Shown here piece by piece: positions 1 through 6,303 of a DNA stretch of 6,911 nt. Position 1 is the stretch's first letter, and the number at the start of each line of letters is the position of its first letter. The notes beneath the pieces were generated by a model. That model had not been told where the DNA came from, searched no databases, and saw only the letters and a program-made list of their open reading frames with translations. The stretch covers positions 1 through 6,911 of the forward strand of contig JAADFV010000117.1 in the NCBI GenBank assembly GCA_013152695.1, written 5' to 3'. The stretch is from Chloroflexota bacterium. Lineage in GTDB: Bacteria > Chloroflexota > Anaerolineae > J102. Both the position numbers and the translations under genes were made by a program.

Positions 1-59
1 CAGAGCAACCAGGATTCGATGGACAACAGGGAGCAGCGGCCAAGGTGCCTGGTATTGCG

Positions 60-156
60 CCGCATCACGGATGCGGCTGACGCCCGGTACGGGATGGCAG
101 GGCGATCGTCGGTGGTGGGAGGTCTCCCCCGCGTCCACCGCATCCGTGATGTGATG
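60..156. repeat. REP-like inverted pair 1 (units 63-83 and 131-151)
   Basis: Two copies of a 21-base unit lie head to head. Unit 63-83 matches the reverse complement of 131-151 at 19 of 21 positions. Unit 1 carries a perfect hairpin, CCGCATC-ACG-GATGCGG (60-76, 7-bp stem, 3-base loop), followed by GGC-TGAC-GCC (75-84). Unit 2 keeps CATC-CGT-GATG (141-151), but its outer stem has decayed. Between them, GGGAG/CTCCC (117-121, 124-128) sits inside GGTGG/CCACC (111-115, 135-139), so the whole segment could fold into one structure. Alternating palindromic units between genes are typical of REP/BIME elements, which are usually spread by a RAYT transposase encoded elsewhere. No transposase gene is present here. 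Confidence 0.7.
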
Positions 157-171
157 CCTCCTGGCAAACTC

Positions 172-246
172 GCCCGATCACGGATCGGGCTAACGCCCCA
201 CCGCCTATGCCACACCCGCGTTCATCGCATCCGTGATGCGGTGAAC
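172..246. repeat. REP-like inverted pair 2 (units 176-196 and 218-238)
   Basis: This is a second head-to-head pair of the same unit. Unit 3 forms GCCCGATC-ACG-GATCGGGC (172-190, perfect 8-bp stem). It differs from unit 1 in the stem by paired G/C exchanges that keep the pairing, and is followed by GGGC-TAAC-GCCC (187-198). Unit 4, inverted, forms a 12-bp stem, GTTCATCGCATC (220-231) with GATGCGGTGAAC (235-246), containing a single T-G wobble and a CGT loop. Units 3 and 4 each match unit 1 (63-83) at 17 of 21 positions. Stem changes that preserve pairing suggest the fold is under selection or that the copies were inserted separately. Confidence 0.7.
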
Positions 247-292
247 CACAACCCACACACACCCTCCCCACCCCCAAGCCCCGCGGCGCAAG

Positions 293-321
293 TTGCATCC
301 CTGGCAGACGTGTGCTACAAT
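293..321 (+). promoter_or_regulatory. Sigma70-type promoter for the pyr operon
   Basis: TTGCAT (293-298) and TACAAT (316-321) are spaced by 17 bases, and the -10 is preceded by TGC, giving an extended -10. TACAAT matches the consensus at five of six positions, and TTGCAT matches at its TTG. Transcription would begin near the adenines at 327-328, giving a leader of about 58 bases that is almost filled by the hairpin described next. It is the only good promoter match seen before pyrC. Confidence 0.6.
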
Positions 322-331
322 GCCTCAACTG

Positions 332-373
332 AACCCGCCCGAGGCAACGTAGCCGCACTCTGGCGGGTTTTTT
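332..373 (+). terminator. Terminator-like leader hairpin (possible attenuator) before pyrC
   Basis: AACCCGCC (332-339) pairs perfectly with GGCGGGTT (362-369), and a run of six T covers 368-373. The 22-base loop can pair further (GAG 341-343 with CTC 358-360, or GGC 343-345 with GCC 352-354). This has the form of an intrinsic terminator, yet it ends two bases before the pyrC ribosome binding site and begins only about five bases after the predicted transcription start. It may be a pyrimidine-responsive attenuator, a translational control hairpin, or the end of a transcript from upstream. I find no convincing PyrR-binding consensus and no room for a leader peptide. Confidence 0.6.
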
Positions 374-375
374 AT

Positions 376-379
376 GGAG
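376..379 (+). promoter_or_regulatory. Ribosome binding site deciding the pyrC start
   Basis: GGAG lies six bases before the ATG at 386. The alternative in-frame ATG at 374 overlaps this site and has only the terminator T-run upstream, so 386 is the likely start. The site directly follows the leader hairpin, so folding there could affect ribosome access. Confidence 0.7.
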
Positions 380-385
380 ATTTTT

Positions 386-1453
386 ATGTCCTTACGCCGT
401 CTTCCCGGTCTCATCGATCCTCATGTTCACCTGCGTGATCCCGGACTTACACACAAGGAGGATCTTTTCACCGGAACCTGCGCCGCTGTGGCTGGCGGCT
501 TTACCACCGTGTTGGATATGCCCAACACCCGACCGCCAGTCGCAACCCCGGCCAGACTTCAAGCCAAAATCCGACGAGCAGCAACACAAGTTGTCTGTGA
601 CGTCGGATTTTTTCTTGCCGCCACAAACGATACCTCGCCCGGAATTACTGCCCAGGCAGCAGCACAGGCCGTCGCTCTCAAAATCTACGTCTCCGAGACA
701 TTTGGCAGCCTGCGCATTGACAACCTCCAGACCCTCGCTCAGTTCTTTGCCACCTGGCCTGGCCCCGGCCCCATCGCCGTCCATGCCGAAGACATGATGC
801 TTGCCACCTGCATCACACTTGCCGATCTCTATCATCAACCCTTGCATGTCGTCCATGTCAGTCTCAAGAGCGAGATCGAGCTCATACGCAAGGCCAAGGA
901 GCAGGGTAAAGCAGTTACCTGCGAGGTCACACCCCACCATCTCTTTCTCACTGACAGCGATGCCCGCCGTCTCGGCGCTCACGGTGATATGCGCCCTCGC
1001 CTGGCCACCGAAACCGACCGCCAGGCCCTGTGGGATAACATCGAGATCATCGATTGTATCGCTACCGACCACGCCCCTCATACAGCCACAGAAAAAGATA
1101 GTGACAAGCCGCCTCCTGGTGTGCCCGGCCTGGAAACGGCCCTCCCCCTCATGTTGGGGGCGGTAGCAGAAGGTCGGCTGAGCTTCGATGATCTCATCGC
1201 CAAAATGCACACAAACCCCGCCCGTATCTTCCATCTTCCCCCCCAGCCTGATACCTACATCGAAATCGATGCTGATGCCCGTTACGACTTTCCCCAGCAG
1301 GGATGGCAGACCAAGGCCGGGTGGAGTCCCTTTGCGGGGATGCCAGCCCGCGGGCGGGTCCTACGGGTAGTTTTGCGCGGCCAAGAAATCTTTCGTGATG
1401 GCCAAATTATAGCTCCACCTGGCAGTGGTCATGTTATCCATCCTTTGTCCTGA
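386..1453 (+). CDS. pyrC: Dihydroorotase, CAD-like type
   Basis: This cytosolic zinc amidohydrolase catalyses reversible cyclisation of N-carbamoyl-L-aspartate to L-dihydroorotate, the third step to UMP. The 355-residue product shows the metal site in family order: HVH with following Arg (H13, H15, R17), the substrate-binding Asn of the MPNTRP motif (N47), a Lys in the ALKIY segment that should be the carboxylated metal bridge (K99), HAE (H133), H157, the CEVTPHH motif (E180-H185) and the DHAP motif with catalytic Asp (D228). Length and motifs resemble the dihydroorotase domain of animal CAD more than the usual bacterial PyrC of about 425 residues. Shared motifs include SETF after the Lys, GVPGLET and NPARIFHLPPQ. 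The start at 386 is chosen for its ribosome binding site. pyrB follows after 39 bases. The enzyme appears intact. Confidence 0.96.
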   Translation: MSLRRLPGLIDPHVHLRDPGLTHKEDLFTGTCAAVAGGFTTVLDMPNTRPPVATPARLQAKIRRAATQVVCDVGFFLAATNDTSPGITAQAAAQAVALKIYVSETFGSLRIDNLQTLAQFFATWPGPGPIAVHAEDMMLATCITLADLYHQPLHVVHVSLKSEIELIRKAKEQGKAVTCEVTPHHLFLTDSDARRLGAHGDMRPRLATETDRQALWDNIEIIDCIATDHAPHTATEKDSDKPPPGVPGLETALPLMLGAVAEGRLSFDDLIAKMHTNPARIFHLPPQPDTYIEIDADARYDFPQQGWQTKAGWSPFAGMPARGRVLRVVLRGQEIFRDGQIIAPPGSGHVIHPLS

Positions 1454-1492
1454 TCCCTCCTCATTCCATTCACTTTAAGGAGAAGCATTATC

Positions 1493-2479
1493 ATGCACGC
1501 AAATGGCAAATCGCAAACCATGAATCTTACTCAACCGGCTGACCATGCCAATAATGGCTTTTATGGTCAAGACATTCTCTCGGTGCGCCAATTTAGCCCC
1601 GACAACCTATCCTACATTTTCGGCGTTGCTGATGAAATGCGTACTTTGGTCAAACGCTTTGGCTCCGCCGACCTCCTCAGCGGCCACGTCCTCGCCAATC
1701 TCTTCTACGAGCCCAGTACCCGCACCGCTTCTTCCTTTATGGCGGCAATGATGCGCCTGGGTGGCCGTGTCATTCCCATCAACGAAGTCCATTACTCCTC
1801 TGTTTCCAAAGGCGAGTCGCTCCCCGATACCATCCGCACCCTCGAAGCCTACGCCGACATCATCGTTCTGCGCCATCCCGAAGTGGGCGCAGCGCAAATT
1901 GCTGCCGACTACGCTTCGAAACCGATCATCAACGCCGGCGATGGCATCGGCGAACACCCCACCCAAGCTCTCCTCGACCTTTATACCATTCAGCAGGAGC
2001 TTGGTAAGCTGGATGGGGTGAAGATTGCCATGGTCGGTGATCTGAAATATGGTCGCACCGTGCATAGCCTTACCAAATTACTCAGCCGCTACAACGTCGA
2101 TTTTTACTTTGTCTCACCGGAAATCCTACGCATGCCCGCGGATCTCGTCTCAGAGGTGAAAGCACGTGGTCGTAATGCCGAAGAAGTGCAGGATGTGCAC
2201 AAAGTCATCAATCAAGTCGATGTCCTCTATGTGACACGCGTACAAAAAGAGCGATTCACCGACCTTGCTGTTTACGACCAGGTCAAGGATCACTATGTCG
2301 TGGATACGGAACTGATGGCAGCCGCCAAGCCGGACATGGTGATCATGCACCCCTTGCCGCGAGTGGGCGAAATCTCCTATGCTGTAGACAAAGACCCTCG
2401 TGCCGCCTACTTCCGCCAGGTCGAAAACGGCATGTTTATTCGTATGGCTCTGCTGGCAGCTGTGCTCGGAAAGGCCTAA
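1493..2479 (+). CDS. pyrB: Aspartate carbamoyltransferase, catalytic chain
   Basis: This enzyme condenses carbamoyl phosphate with L-aspartate to give N-carbamoyl-L-aspartate, the committed step of pyrimidine synthesis. The 328-residue protein has the carbamoyl-phosphate loop STRT (75-78), the mobile-loop Lys in SKGES (K106), RHP (127-129), HPTQALLDL (155-163), [11 protein letters not shown] (182-192), TRVQKER (248-254), HPLPRVGEI (286-294) and DPRAAYFRQ (301-309). All expected catalytic residues are present. About 20 N-terminal residues precede the conserved fold and look variable. AAGGAG (1477-1482) lies 10 bases before the chosen ATG, whereas the in-frame ATG at 1520 has no ribosome binding site. 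No pyrI regulatory chain follows, so allosteric control of the E. coli kind is not indicated here. The sequence resembles the ATCase domain of CAD as well as bacterial PyrB. Confidence 0.96.
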   Translation: MHANGKSQTMNLTQPADHANNGFYGQDILSVRQFSPDNLSYIFGVADEMRTLVKRFGSADLLSGHVLANLFYEPSTRTASSFMAAMMRLGGRVIPINEVHYSSVSKGESLPDTIRTLEAYADIIVLRHPEVGAAQIAADYASKPIINAGDGIGEHPTQALLDLYTIQQELGKLDGVKIAMVGDLKYGRTVHSLTKLLSRYNVDFYFVSPEILRMPADLVSEVKARGRNAEEVQDVHKVINQVDVLYVTRVQKERFTDLAVYDQVKDHYVVDTELMAAAKPDMVIMHPLPRVGEISYAVDKDPRAAYFRQVENGMFIRMALLAAVLGKA

Positions 2480-2499
2480 ACGGGTCGAAAAAACCCTTA

Positions 2500-2528
2500 T
2501 TGCGTTCAGACGAAAAAGCCGTTAAAAT
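2500..2528 (+). promoter_or_regulatory. Possible internal promoter before the phosphofructokinase gene
   Basis: TTGCGT (2500-2505) and TAAAAT (2523-2528) are 17 bases apart in the 183-base gap after pyrB, the largest gap inside the operon. The -10 matches the consensus at five of six positions, while the -35 matches only at TTG. If used, it would let the phosphofructokinase and downstream pyr genes be transcribed apart from pyrCB. No terminator is seen after pyrB, so read-through is also possible. Confidence 0.35.
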
Positions 2529-2613
2529 CAGGTAGATTCAGACAAAGCTTCTCGTGCTCTTCTTGGCCCGCATGAAGCCAAACGAGCCATTCCAAATATC
2601 CCAAACACAACTA

Positions 2614-2639
2614 TGTGCTCAACTCGAGTACGTAGCACA
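2614..2639 (+). promoter_or_regulatory. Operator-like palindrome before the phosphofructokinase gene
   Basis: TGTGCT (2614-2619) is mirrored by AGCACA (2634-2639), and the perfect palindrome ACTCGAGT (2622-2629) lies between them. The element ends about 13 bases before the ribosome binding site (near 2652-2658) and 23 bases before the start codon. It could be a repressor site or a hairpin in the mRNA leader. No T-run follows, so it is not a terminator. Confidence 0.35.
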
Positions 2640-2662
2640 CATTTTCCTTTAGAGAGGACAAA

Positions 2663-3835
2663 ATGACCACAAAAAAGAAAACATTAGCTGTTCTCACAGG
2701 GGGTGGCGATGTTCCTGGCCTCAACCCCACGATCAAACAAGTCGTCAATCGCGCCGTCGACGAAGGCTGGCGAGTATTGGGATTCCGACGCGGTTGGGCC
2801 GGCCCCTTGTACTATAACCACGACGACCCCGAGAGCTGGGGAAAGTGGGTGATTGAGCTCGATAAACAGATCGTACGCACAATCGATCGCTACGGTGGAA
2901 CCTTCCTCCATACCTCCCGAACCCGACCCAGCCACCACAAAATCGAAGATATTCCCGATTTCCTCAACCCTGAGGACTATCCTCCCGCCGAAAAGGGCCG
3001 TCTTGATCTTACGGCAAAAGTACTCGAAACCCTTAACCAGCTCAACATCGATGTCCTCATCCCCATCGGTGGCGATGACACCCTCAGCTATGGCGCCCGC
3101 CTCCACAATGAGGGCTTCCCCGTGGTCTCCATCCCTAAGACCATGGACAACGATGTTTTCGGCACCGACTACTGCATCGGCTTCAGTACCGCCGTCACCC
3201 GTTCCGTCGAACTGATTACCAATCTACGTACCGCTGTAGGTTCGCACGAACGCATCGGCGTCGTCGAGCTGTTTGGCCGTAATTCAGGCGAAACATCGTT
3301 AATCAGTGCCTATTGCGCTCAGGTTGATCGCGCCATTATCTCCGAAGTCCCCTTCGACATCCACAAGCTTTCGGAGCTGCTCCTCAAAGACAAGGCGCGT
3401 AACCCCAGCAATTATGCCATTATGACCATTTCTGAAGGCGCCACGATGATCGATGGTGAAATTGTCGAGCAAGGCGAAGAAGACGCGTATGGCCACAAAA
3501 AGCTGGGAGGTATTGGACATATCACGGCGCAAATGATCAAAGAAATTACAGGACAAAATATCATTTATCAGCAGCTTGCCTATCTCATGCGCTCGGGGGC
3601 ACCCGATGCCCTGGACCGCATCGTCGCCGCCAACTACGGCTCCATGGCCGTCGATCTGGCCACGCGCGGCATTACGGGACGCATGGTAGCTCTGCGCGAA
3701 GGGCGCTATACCCATGTTGCCGCCGACTACACCACGCGCGGAGTCAAGCGGGTCGATGTCGATGAATTCTACGACGTCGACAAGTATCGCCCCAAGGTCG
3801 CGCACGTCCAAGGCAAACCAATGTTCCTGTATTAA
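2663..3835 (+). CDS. pfp: Phosphofructokinase, PfkA family, pyrophosphate-type active site
   Basis: The 390-residue product is a PfkA-fold phosphofructokinase, which phosphorylates fructose 6-phosphate to fructose 1,6-bisphosphate in glycolysis. Motifs include the phosphate-donor loop GGGDVPG (13-19), [10 protein letters not shown] (78-87), IGGDDT (135-140), PKTMDND (158-164) with D162 as expected catalytic base, R197 and FGR (204-206) in the sugar-phosphate site, SEGA (257-260) and a late R310 within a SGAPDALDR segment. In this family, Asp in the second position of GGDD and Lys in PKT mark pyrophosphate-dependent enzymes; ATP enzymes usually have Gly at the first of these. I therefore infer PPi as phosphoryl donor, which would make the reaction reversible. 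ATP use is not excluded. An AGAGGA ribosome binding site precedes the ATG. It is flanked by pyrB and pyrFE, an unusual location, and a terminator hairpin follows. Confidence 0.88.
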   Translation: MTTKKKTLAVLTGGGDVPGLNPTIKQVVNRAVDEGWRVLGFRRGWAGPLYYNHDDPESWGKWVIELDKQIVRTIDRYGGTFLHTSRTRPSHHKIEDIPDFLNPEDYPPAEKGRLDLTAKVLETLNQLNIDVLIPIGGDDTLSYGARLHNEGFPVVSIPKTMDNDVFGTDYCIGFSTAVTRSVELITNLRTAVGSHERIGVVELFGRNSGETSLISAYCAQVDRAIISEVPFDIHKLSELLLKDKARNPSNYAIMTISEGATMIDGEIVEQGEEDAYGHKKLGGIGHITAQMIKEITGQNIIYQQLAYLMRSGAPDALDRIVAANYGSMAVDLATRGITGRMVALREGRYTHVAADYTTRGVKRVDVDEFYDVDKYRPKVAHVQGKPMFLY

Positions 3836-3879
3836 GCGACGCCCTCCTCAACCGACCATTTCCTCTACGATTATACCGC

Positions 3880-3905
3880 AAGGGCGCACACGCGTGCGCC
3901 CTTTT
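3880..3905 (+). terminator. Intrinsic terminator or attenuator between pfp and pyrFE
   Basis: AAGGGCGCAC (3880-3889) and GTGCGCCCTT (3894-3903) form a perfect 10-bp stem with a four-base loop (ACGC), and four T cover 3902-3905. It begins 44 bases after the phosphofructokinase stop codon and ends 11 bases before the pyrFE start, inside the zone where its ribosome binding site should lie. I see no convincing promoter between the hairpin and pyrFE, so transcription of pyrFE probably has to pass through it. This favours a conditional terminator over a simple operon end. Confidence 0.8.
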
Positions 3906-3916
3906 GCCTGCCAATC

Positions 3917-5311
3917 ATGACTACAAACCGCTTTCTCGCCAAACTGGACGCCCTTTTCGCGGATGGCCGTGCCCCCCTTTGTGTGGGCCTTGATCCCCAC
4001 CCGGCCCGTATGCCCGCCCGCTACCCCGATTTGTTATCCTGGAACCTCGACATCATTTCTGCCACCCGGCACCTCGCCGCCTGCTACAAGCCCAACATTG
4101 CCTTTTACGAGGCGCAAGGCCTGGCCGGATACGAACTCTTGCACCGCACCCTGAAGGCAATTCCTGCGGAAATACCGGTGCTGCTCGATGCCAAGCGAGG
4201 CGATATCGGTTCTACGGCCCAGGCCTATGCGCAGGCCTGTTTCGAGATGTGGGATGTCGATGCCGTCACCCTCAGCCCCTACCTGGGTGGCGACAGCATT
4301 CGCCCCTTTACCGCCTATCAAGACCGCTATAGCTTTGTCCTCTGCCACACCTCTAACCCCAGCGCCGGCGAACTGCAACAGGCGCAGATGCGAGGAAAAC
4401 CCCTCTACCAAGCACTGGTAGAGCTGGGATCAAGCTGGGGAAAGGGGAATCTTGGCTGGGTGGTGGGCGCCACTTATCCCCAAGCCCTGGCCCAGGTGCG
4501 CGCCCTCGATCCCTATGCCTGGCTCTTGGCGCCAGGTGTGGGTGCGCAAGGGGGGGATATCCAGGCAACTCTTGCGGCGGGCCTGCGCAAAGATGGCCGG
4601 GGCGTGCTCATCAACGTGTCCCGCGGGATTGCCACAGCTGAAGATCCTCAACAAGCGGCCCAGGCTTATGCGCGACAGATGCTAATCCCCGCCCCTACCT
4701 CCTCCCCCGACGCCCTCTCCCCCCGCCTGCGCACCCTTGTCCTCAAGTTGTTCGATCTAGACTGCATCCGTTTTGGCGAATTCACCCTGGCTTCGGGCCT
4801 CTCATCGCCTGTTTACATCGATCTACGCCTGCTCAGCGGAGACCCGGCCACACTGGCCTTGGCGGCTCAGGTCTATGCCGACCTGATTTCCGGCCTCGAG
4901 GCCGAACGCCTGGCTGGCGTACCCTACGCCGCTCTTCCCATTGCCACAGCCCTCAGCCTGGAAACCCGACTCCCCCTCATCTACCCGCGCAAAGAAGCCA
5001 AGCATCACGGCCGGGGCCAGATGATCGAAGGCGGCTACACAGCGGGAGACCGGGTCATCGTCATCGAAGATCTGGTGACCACCGCTGGCAGCCTCATCCG
5101 TAGCATCGAAACTTTGCGCGCGGCAGGACTACAAATCCAACACGCGGCCGTGCTCATCGACCGCGAACAGGGCGGCCCTGAAAACTTGGCCCAGGCTGGC
5201 GTGCAGCTCCATGCCGCCCTTACCTTTAGCCAGATTCTCGACATTCTCCACCAAAACCAACGCATCAGTGCGGCGCAGGTGGCGACGGTACGACGCTATC
5301 TGGCCGAGTGA
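3917..5311 (+). CDS. pyrFE: Bifunctional OMP decarboxylase / orotate phosphoribosyltransferase (PyrF-PyrE fusion)
   Basis: One 464-residue chain carries the last two steps to UMP. Residues about 1-256 are OMP decarboxylase: LDPH (25-28), KPN (58-60), the catalytic DAKRGDIG (91-98, with D91, K93, D96), [10 protein letters not shown] (205-214) and the phosphate-binding NVSRGI (233-238). A Pro/Ser-rich linker of about 12 residues (257-268) leads to orotate phosphoribosyltransferase (about 269-464): [11 protein letters not shown] (294-304), GVPYAALP (334-341), RKEAKHHG (358-365), the PRPP loop [13 protein letters not shown] (380-392) and IDREQGG (414-420). Both sites appear complete. The OPRT half resembles that of animal UMP synthase, but the domain order is reversed (animals have OPRT first). 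The start at 3917 is the first ATG in frame. It has no Shine-Dalgarno match, as a terminator hairpin occupies the upstream bases. pyrD begins 7 bases after the stop. Confidence 0.95.
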   Translation: MTTNRFLAKLDALFADGRAPLCVGLDPHPARMPARYPDLLSWNLDIISATRHLAACYKPNIAFYEAQGLAGYELLHRTLKAIPAEIPVLLDAKRGDIGSTAQAYAQACFEMWDVDAVTLSPYLGGDSIRPFTAYQDRYSFVLCHTSNPSAGELQQAQMRGKPLYQALVELGSSWGKGNLGWVVGATYPQALAQVRALDPYAWLLAPGVGAQGGDIQATLAAGLRKDGRGVLINVSRGIATAEDPQQAAQAYARQMLIPAPTSSPDALSPRLRTLVLKLFDLDCIRFGEFTLASGLSSPVYIDLRLLSGDPATLALAAQVYADLISGLEAERLAGVPYAALPIATALSLETRLPLIYPRKEAKHHGRGQMIEGGYTAGDRVIVIEDLVTTAGSLIRSIETLRAAGLQIQHAAVLIDREQGGPENLAQAGVQLHAALTFSQILDILHQNQRISAAQVATVRRYLAE

Positions 5312-5318
5312 GTATGCC

Positions 5319-6299
5319 ATGACTCTCCTCACCACCTCATTTCTCCATACCACCCTGGCATCACCCCTGGTTCTAGCCTCGGGCATTTGGGGTGTCAAGC
5401 CGAGCTTGCTGTTGAGGGCCGCTGAGGCCGGCTGCGGCGCTGTGACGACCAAGAGTGCCGGACCTCGTCCCAGGCGAGGCCACGTCAACCCTACCTGCCT
5501 CGACTGGGGGCACGGCCTCATCAATGCCATTGGTCTCCCCAACCCTGGCGCCGCCCAAGAAGTGGCAATGATTCGCGAAGTCAAGGCCGCTCTGGTTGGA
5601 GAACAGGTGGCGGTCATTGCCAGCTTCTTCGCGGATACGGCCGCGGGTTTCGGCGAGGTGGCGCGCACACTGGCCGCGGCCCAACCCGATTTTCTGGAAG
5701 CCAATATCTCCTGCCCCAATGTCCACGACGACTTTGGCGAGCCTTTCGCTGCCCATGCCGAGAGCGCGGCCGCGGTTGTTACAGCCGTAAAACAGGCCGT
5801 TCCGGATATTCCCTTGATCGTCAAGCTGGCTCCCAACGTGCCCAATATCGGACGCATCGCGCAGGCCGTGGTCGCGGCCGGTGCTGAGGCCATCTGCGCC
5901 ATCAACACCATGCCAGGCATGGTGATCGACATCGAGAGCGGCATGCCGATCTTGCAGAACCGTAGTGGCGGCCTCTCGGGACCGGCTTTGCACCCCATTG
6001 CCCTCAATTGTGTTTACAATATCCACAAAGCGGTGCCGCAGACACCGATTATCGGCACTGGGGGTGTCAGTAATGGCGCCGAAGCCATCGCCATGCTCAT
6101 GGCCGGAGCCACGTTGGTGGGGGTGGGTTCAGCGGTGCACTATCGCGGCCCCGAAGCCTTCACCCTGATCAGACAGGAGATGGAAGCCTGGCTGAGCGAA
6201 CATGGCTACACAAATTGTGAGGCCATTCGCGGGATGGCCCATCATGAACCCAGCTATCCCACTTCTCCCTCCCCACCACCCATTCCCCACATCCTCTAA
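5319..6299 (+). CDS. pyrD: Dihydroorotate dehydrogenase, class 1B catalytic subunit
   Basis: The 326-residue product is an FMN enzyme oxidising dihydroorotate to orotate. It shows LASGIWG (19-25), TTKSAG with K45, [12 protein letters not shown] (66-77), the ANISCPN motif with catalytic C132, VKLAPNV with K169, N196 in [13 protein letters not shown] (216-223) and the FMN-phosphate motif GTGGV (246-250). A catalytic Cys rather than Ser, and a PyrK gene directly downstream, place it in soluble class 1B (FMN subunit paired with an FAD/iron-sulfur subunit). There is no N-terminal membrane segment of class 2. The start at 5319 fits the family N-terminus and lies 7 bases after pyrFE, with GAGTGAG (5306-5312) as a weak ribosome binding site; a longer frame from 5211 overlaps pyrFE and is rejected. 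The last 20 or so residues form a Ser/Pro-rich tail that looks like an unstructured extension. Confidence 0.95.
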   Translation: MTLLTTSFLHTTLASPLVLASGIWGVKPSLLLRAAEAGCGAVTTKSAGPRPRRGHVNPTCLDWGHGLINAIGLPNPGAAQEVAMIREVKAALVGEQVAVIASFFADTAAGFGEVARTLAAAQPDFLEANISCPNVHDDFGEPFAAHAESAAAVVTAVKQAVPDIPLIVKLAPNVPNIGRIAQAVVAAGAEAICAINTMPGMVIDIESGMPILQNRSGGLSGPALHPIALNCVYNIHKAVPQTPIIGTGGVSNGAEAIAMLMAGATLVGVGSAVHYRGPEAFTLIRQEMEAWLSEHGYTNCEAIRGMAHHEPSYPTSPSPPPIPHIL

Positions 6300-6303
6300 C
6301 GTT

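Larger units (their letters stand above)
1..292. other. Upstream region with no supportable gene
   Basis: I see no gene here. Open frames exist on both strands, but their translations are rich in Arg, Pro, His and Ser, resemble no family I know, and run straight through the palindromic repeats. Bases 1-59 could be the edge of a neighbouring gene on either strand, but there is too little sequence to tell. What the region does hold is a cluster of palindromic repeats (60-246), then a C-rich stretch (about 247-282) leading into the pyr promoter. Confidence 0.6.

Noticed and set aside
1..62. Possible edge of a neighbouring gene (frames open to the left edge on both strands)
   Set aside because: About 20 codons only, no recognisable motif, and no start or stop that decides between strands.
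65..358. Open frame of 97 codons on the - strand
   Set aside because: Low-complexity Gly/Arg/Cys-rich product that is made largely of the repeat units; no ribosome binding site.
332..369. PyrR-binding loop in the pyrC leader
   Set aside because: The bases around CCCGAGGC have slight likeness to the PyrR consensus core, but not enough matches, and no pyrR gene is in the window.
374..385. Alternative pyrC start at ATG 374
   Set aside because: It overlaps the GGAG ribosome binding site that serves ATG 386 and has only the T-run upstream.
19..438. Open frame of 139 codons on the + strand
   Set aside because: It crosses the palindromic repeats, the promoter, the leader hairpin and the start of pyrC, and its translation resembles no family.
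392..1234. Long - strand open frame (280 codons) opposite pyrC
   Set aside because: Antisense shadow of a well-conserved gene; the translation has no family motifs.
2482..2496. GGGT/ACCC hairpin just after the pyrB stop as a terminator
   Set aside because: Only a 4-bp stem and no T-run follows.
5211..5318. Extended N-terminus for pyrD from the ATG at 5211
   Set aside because: The extra 36 residues overlap the conserved end of the OPRT domain and are Arg/Ser/Thr-rich; the family N-terminus fits the ATG at 5319.
5129..6007. Long - strand open frame (292 codons) opposite pyrFE and pyrD
   Set aside because: Shadow of two real genes in a GC-rich region; Ala/Ser/Arg-rich composition without motifs.
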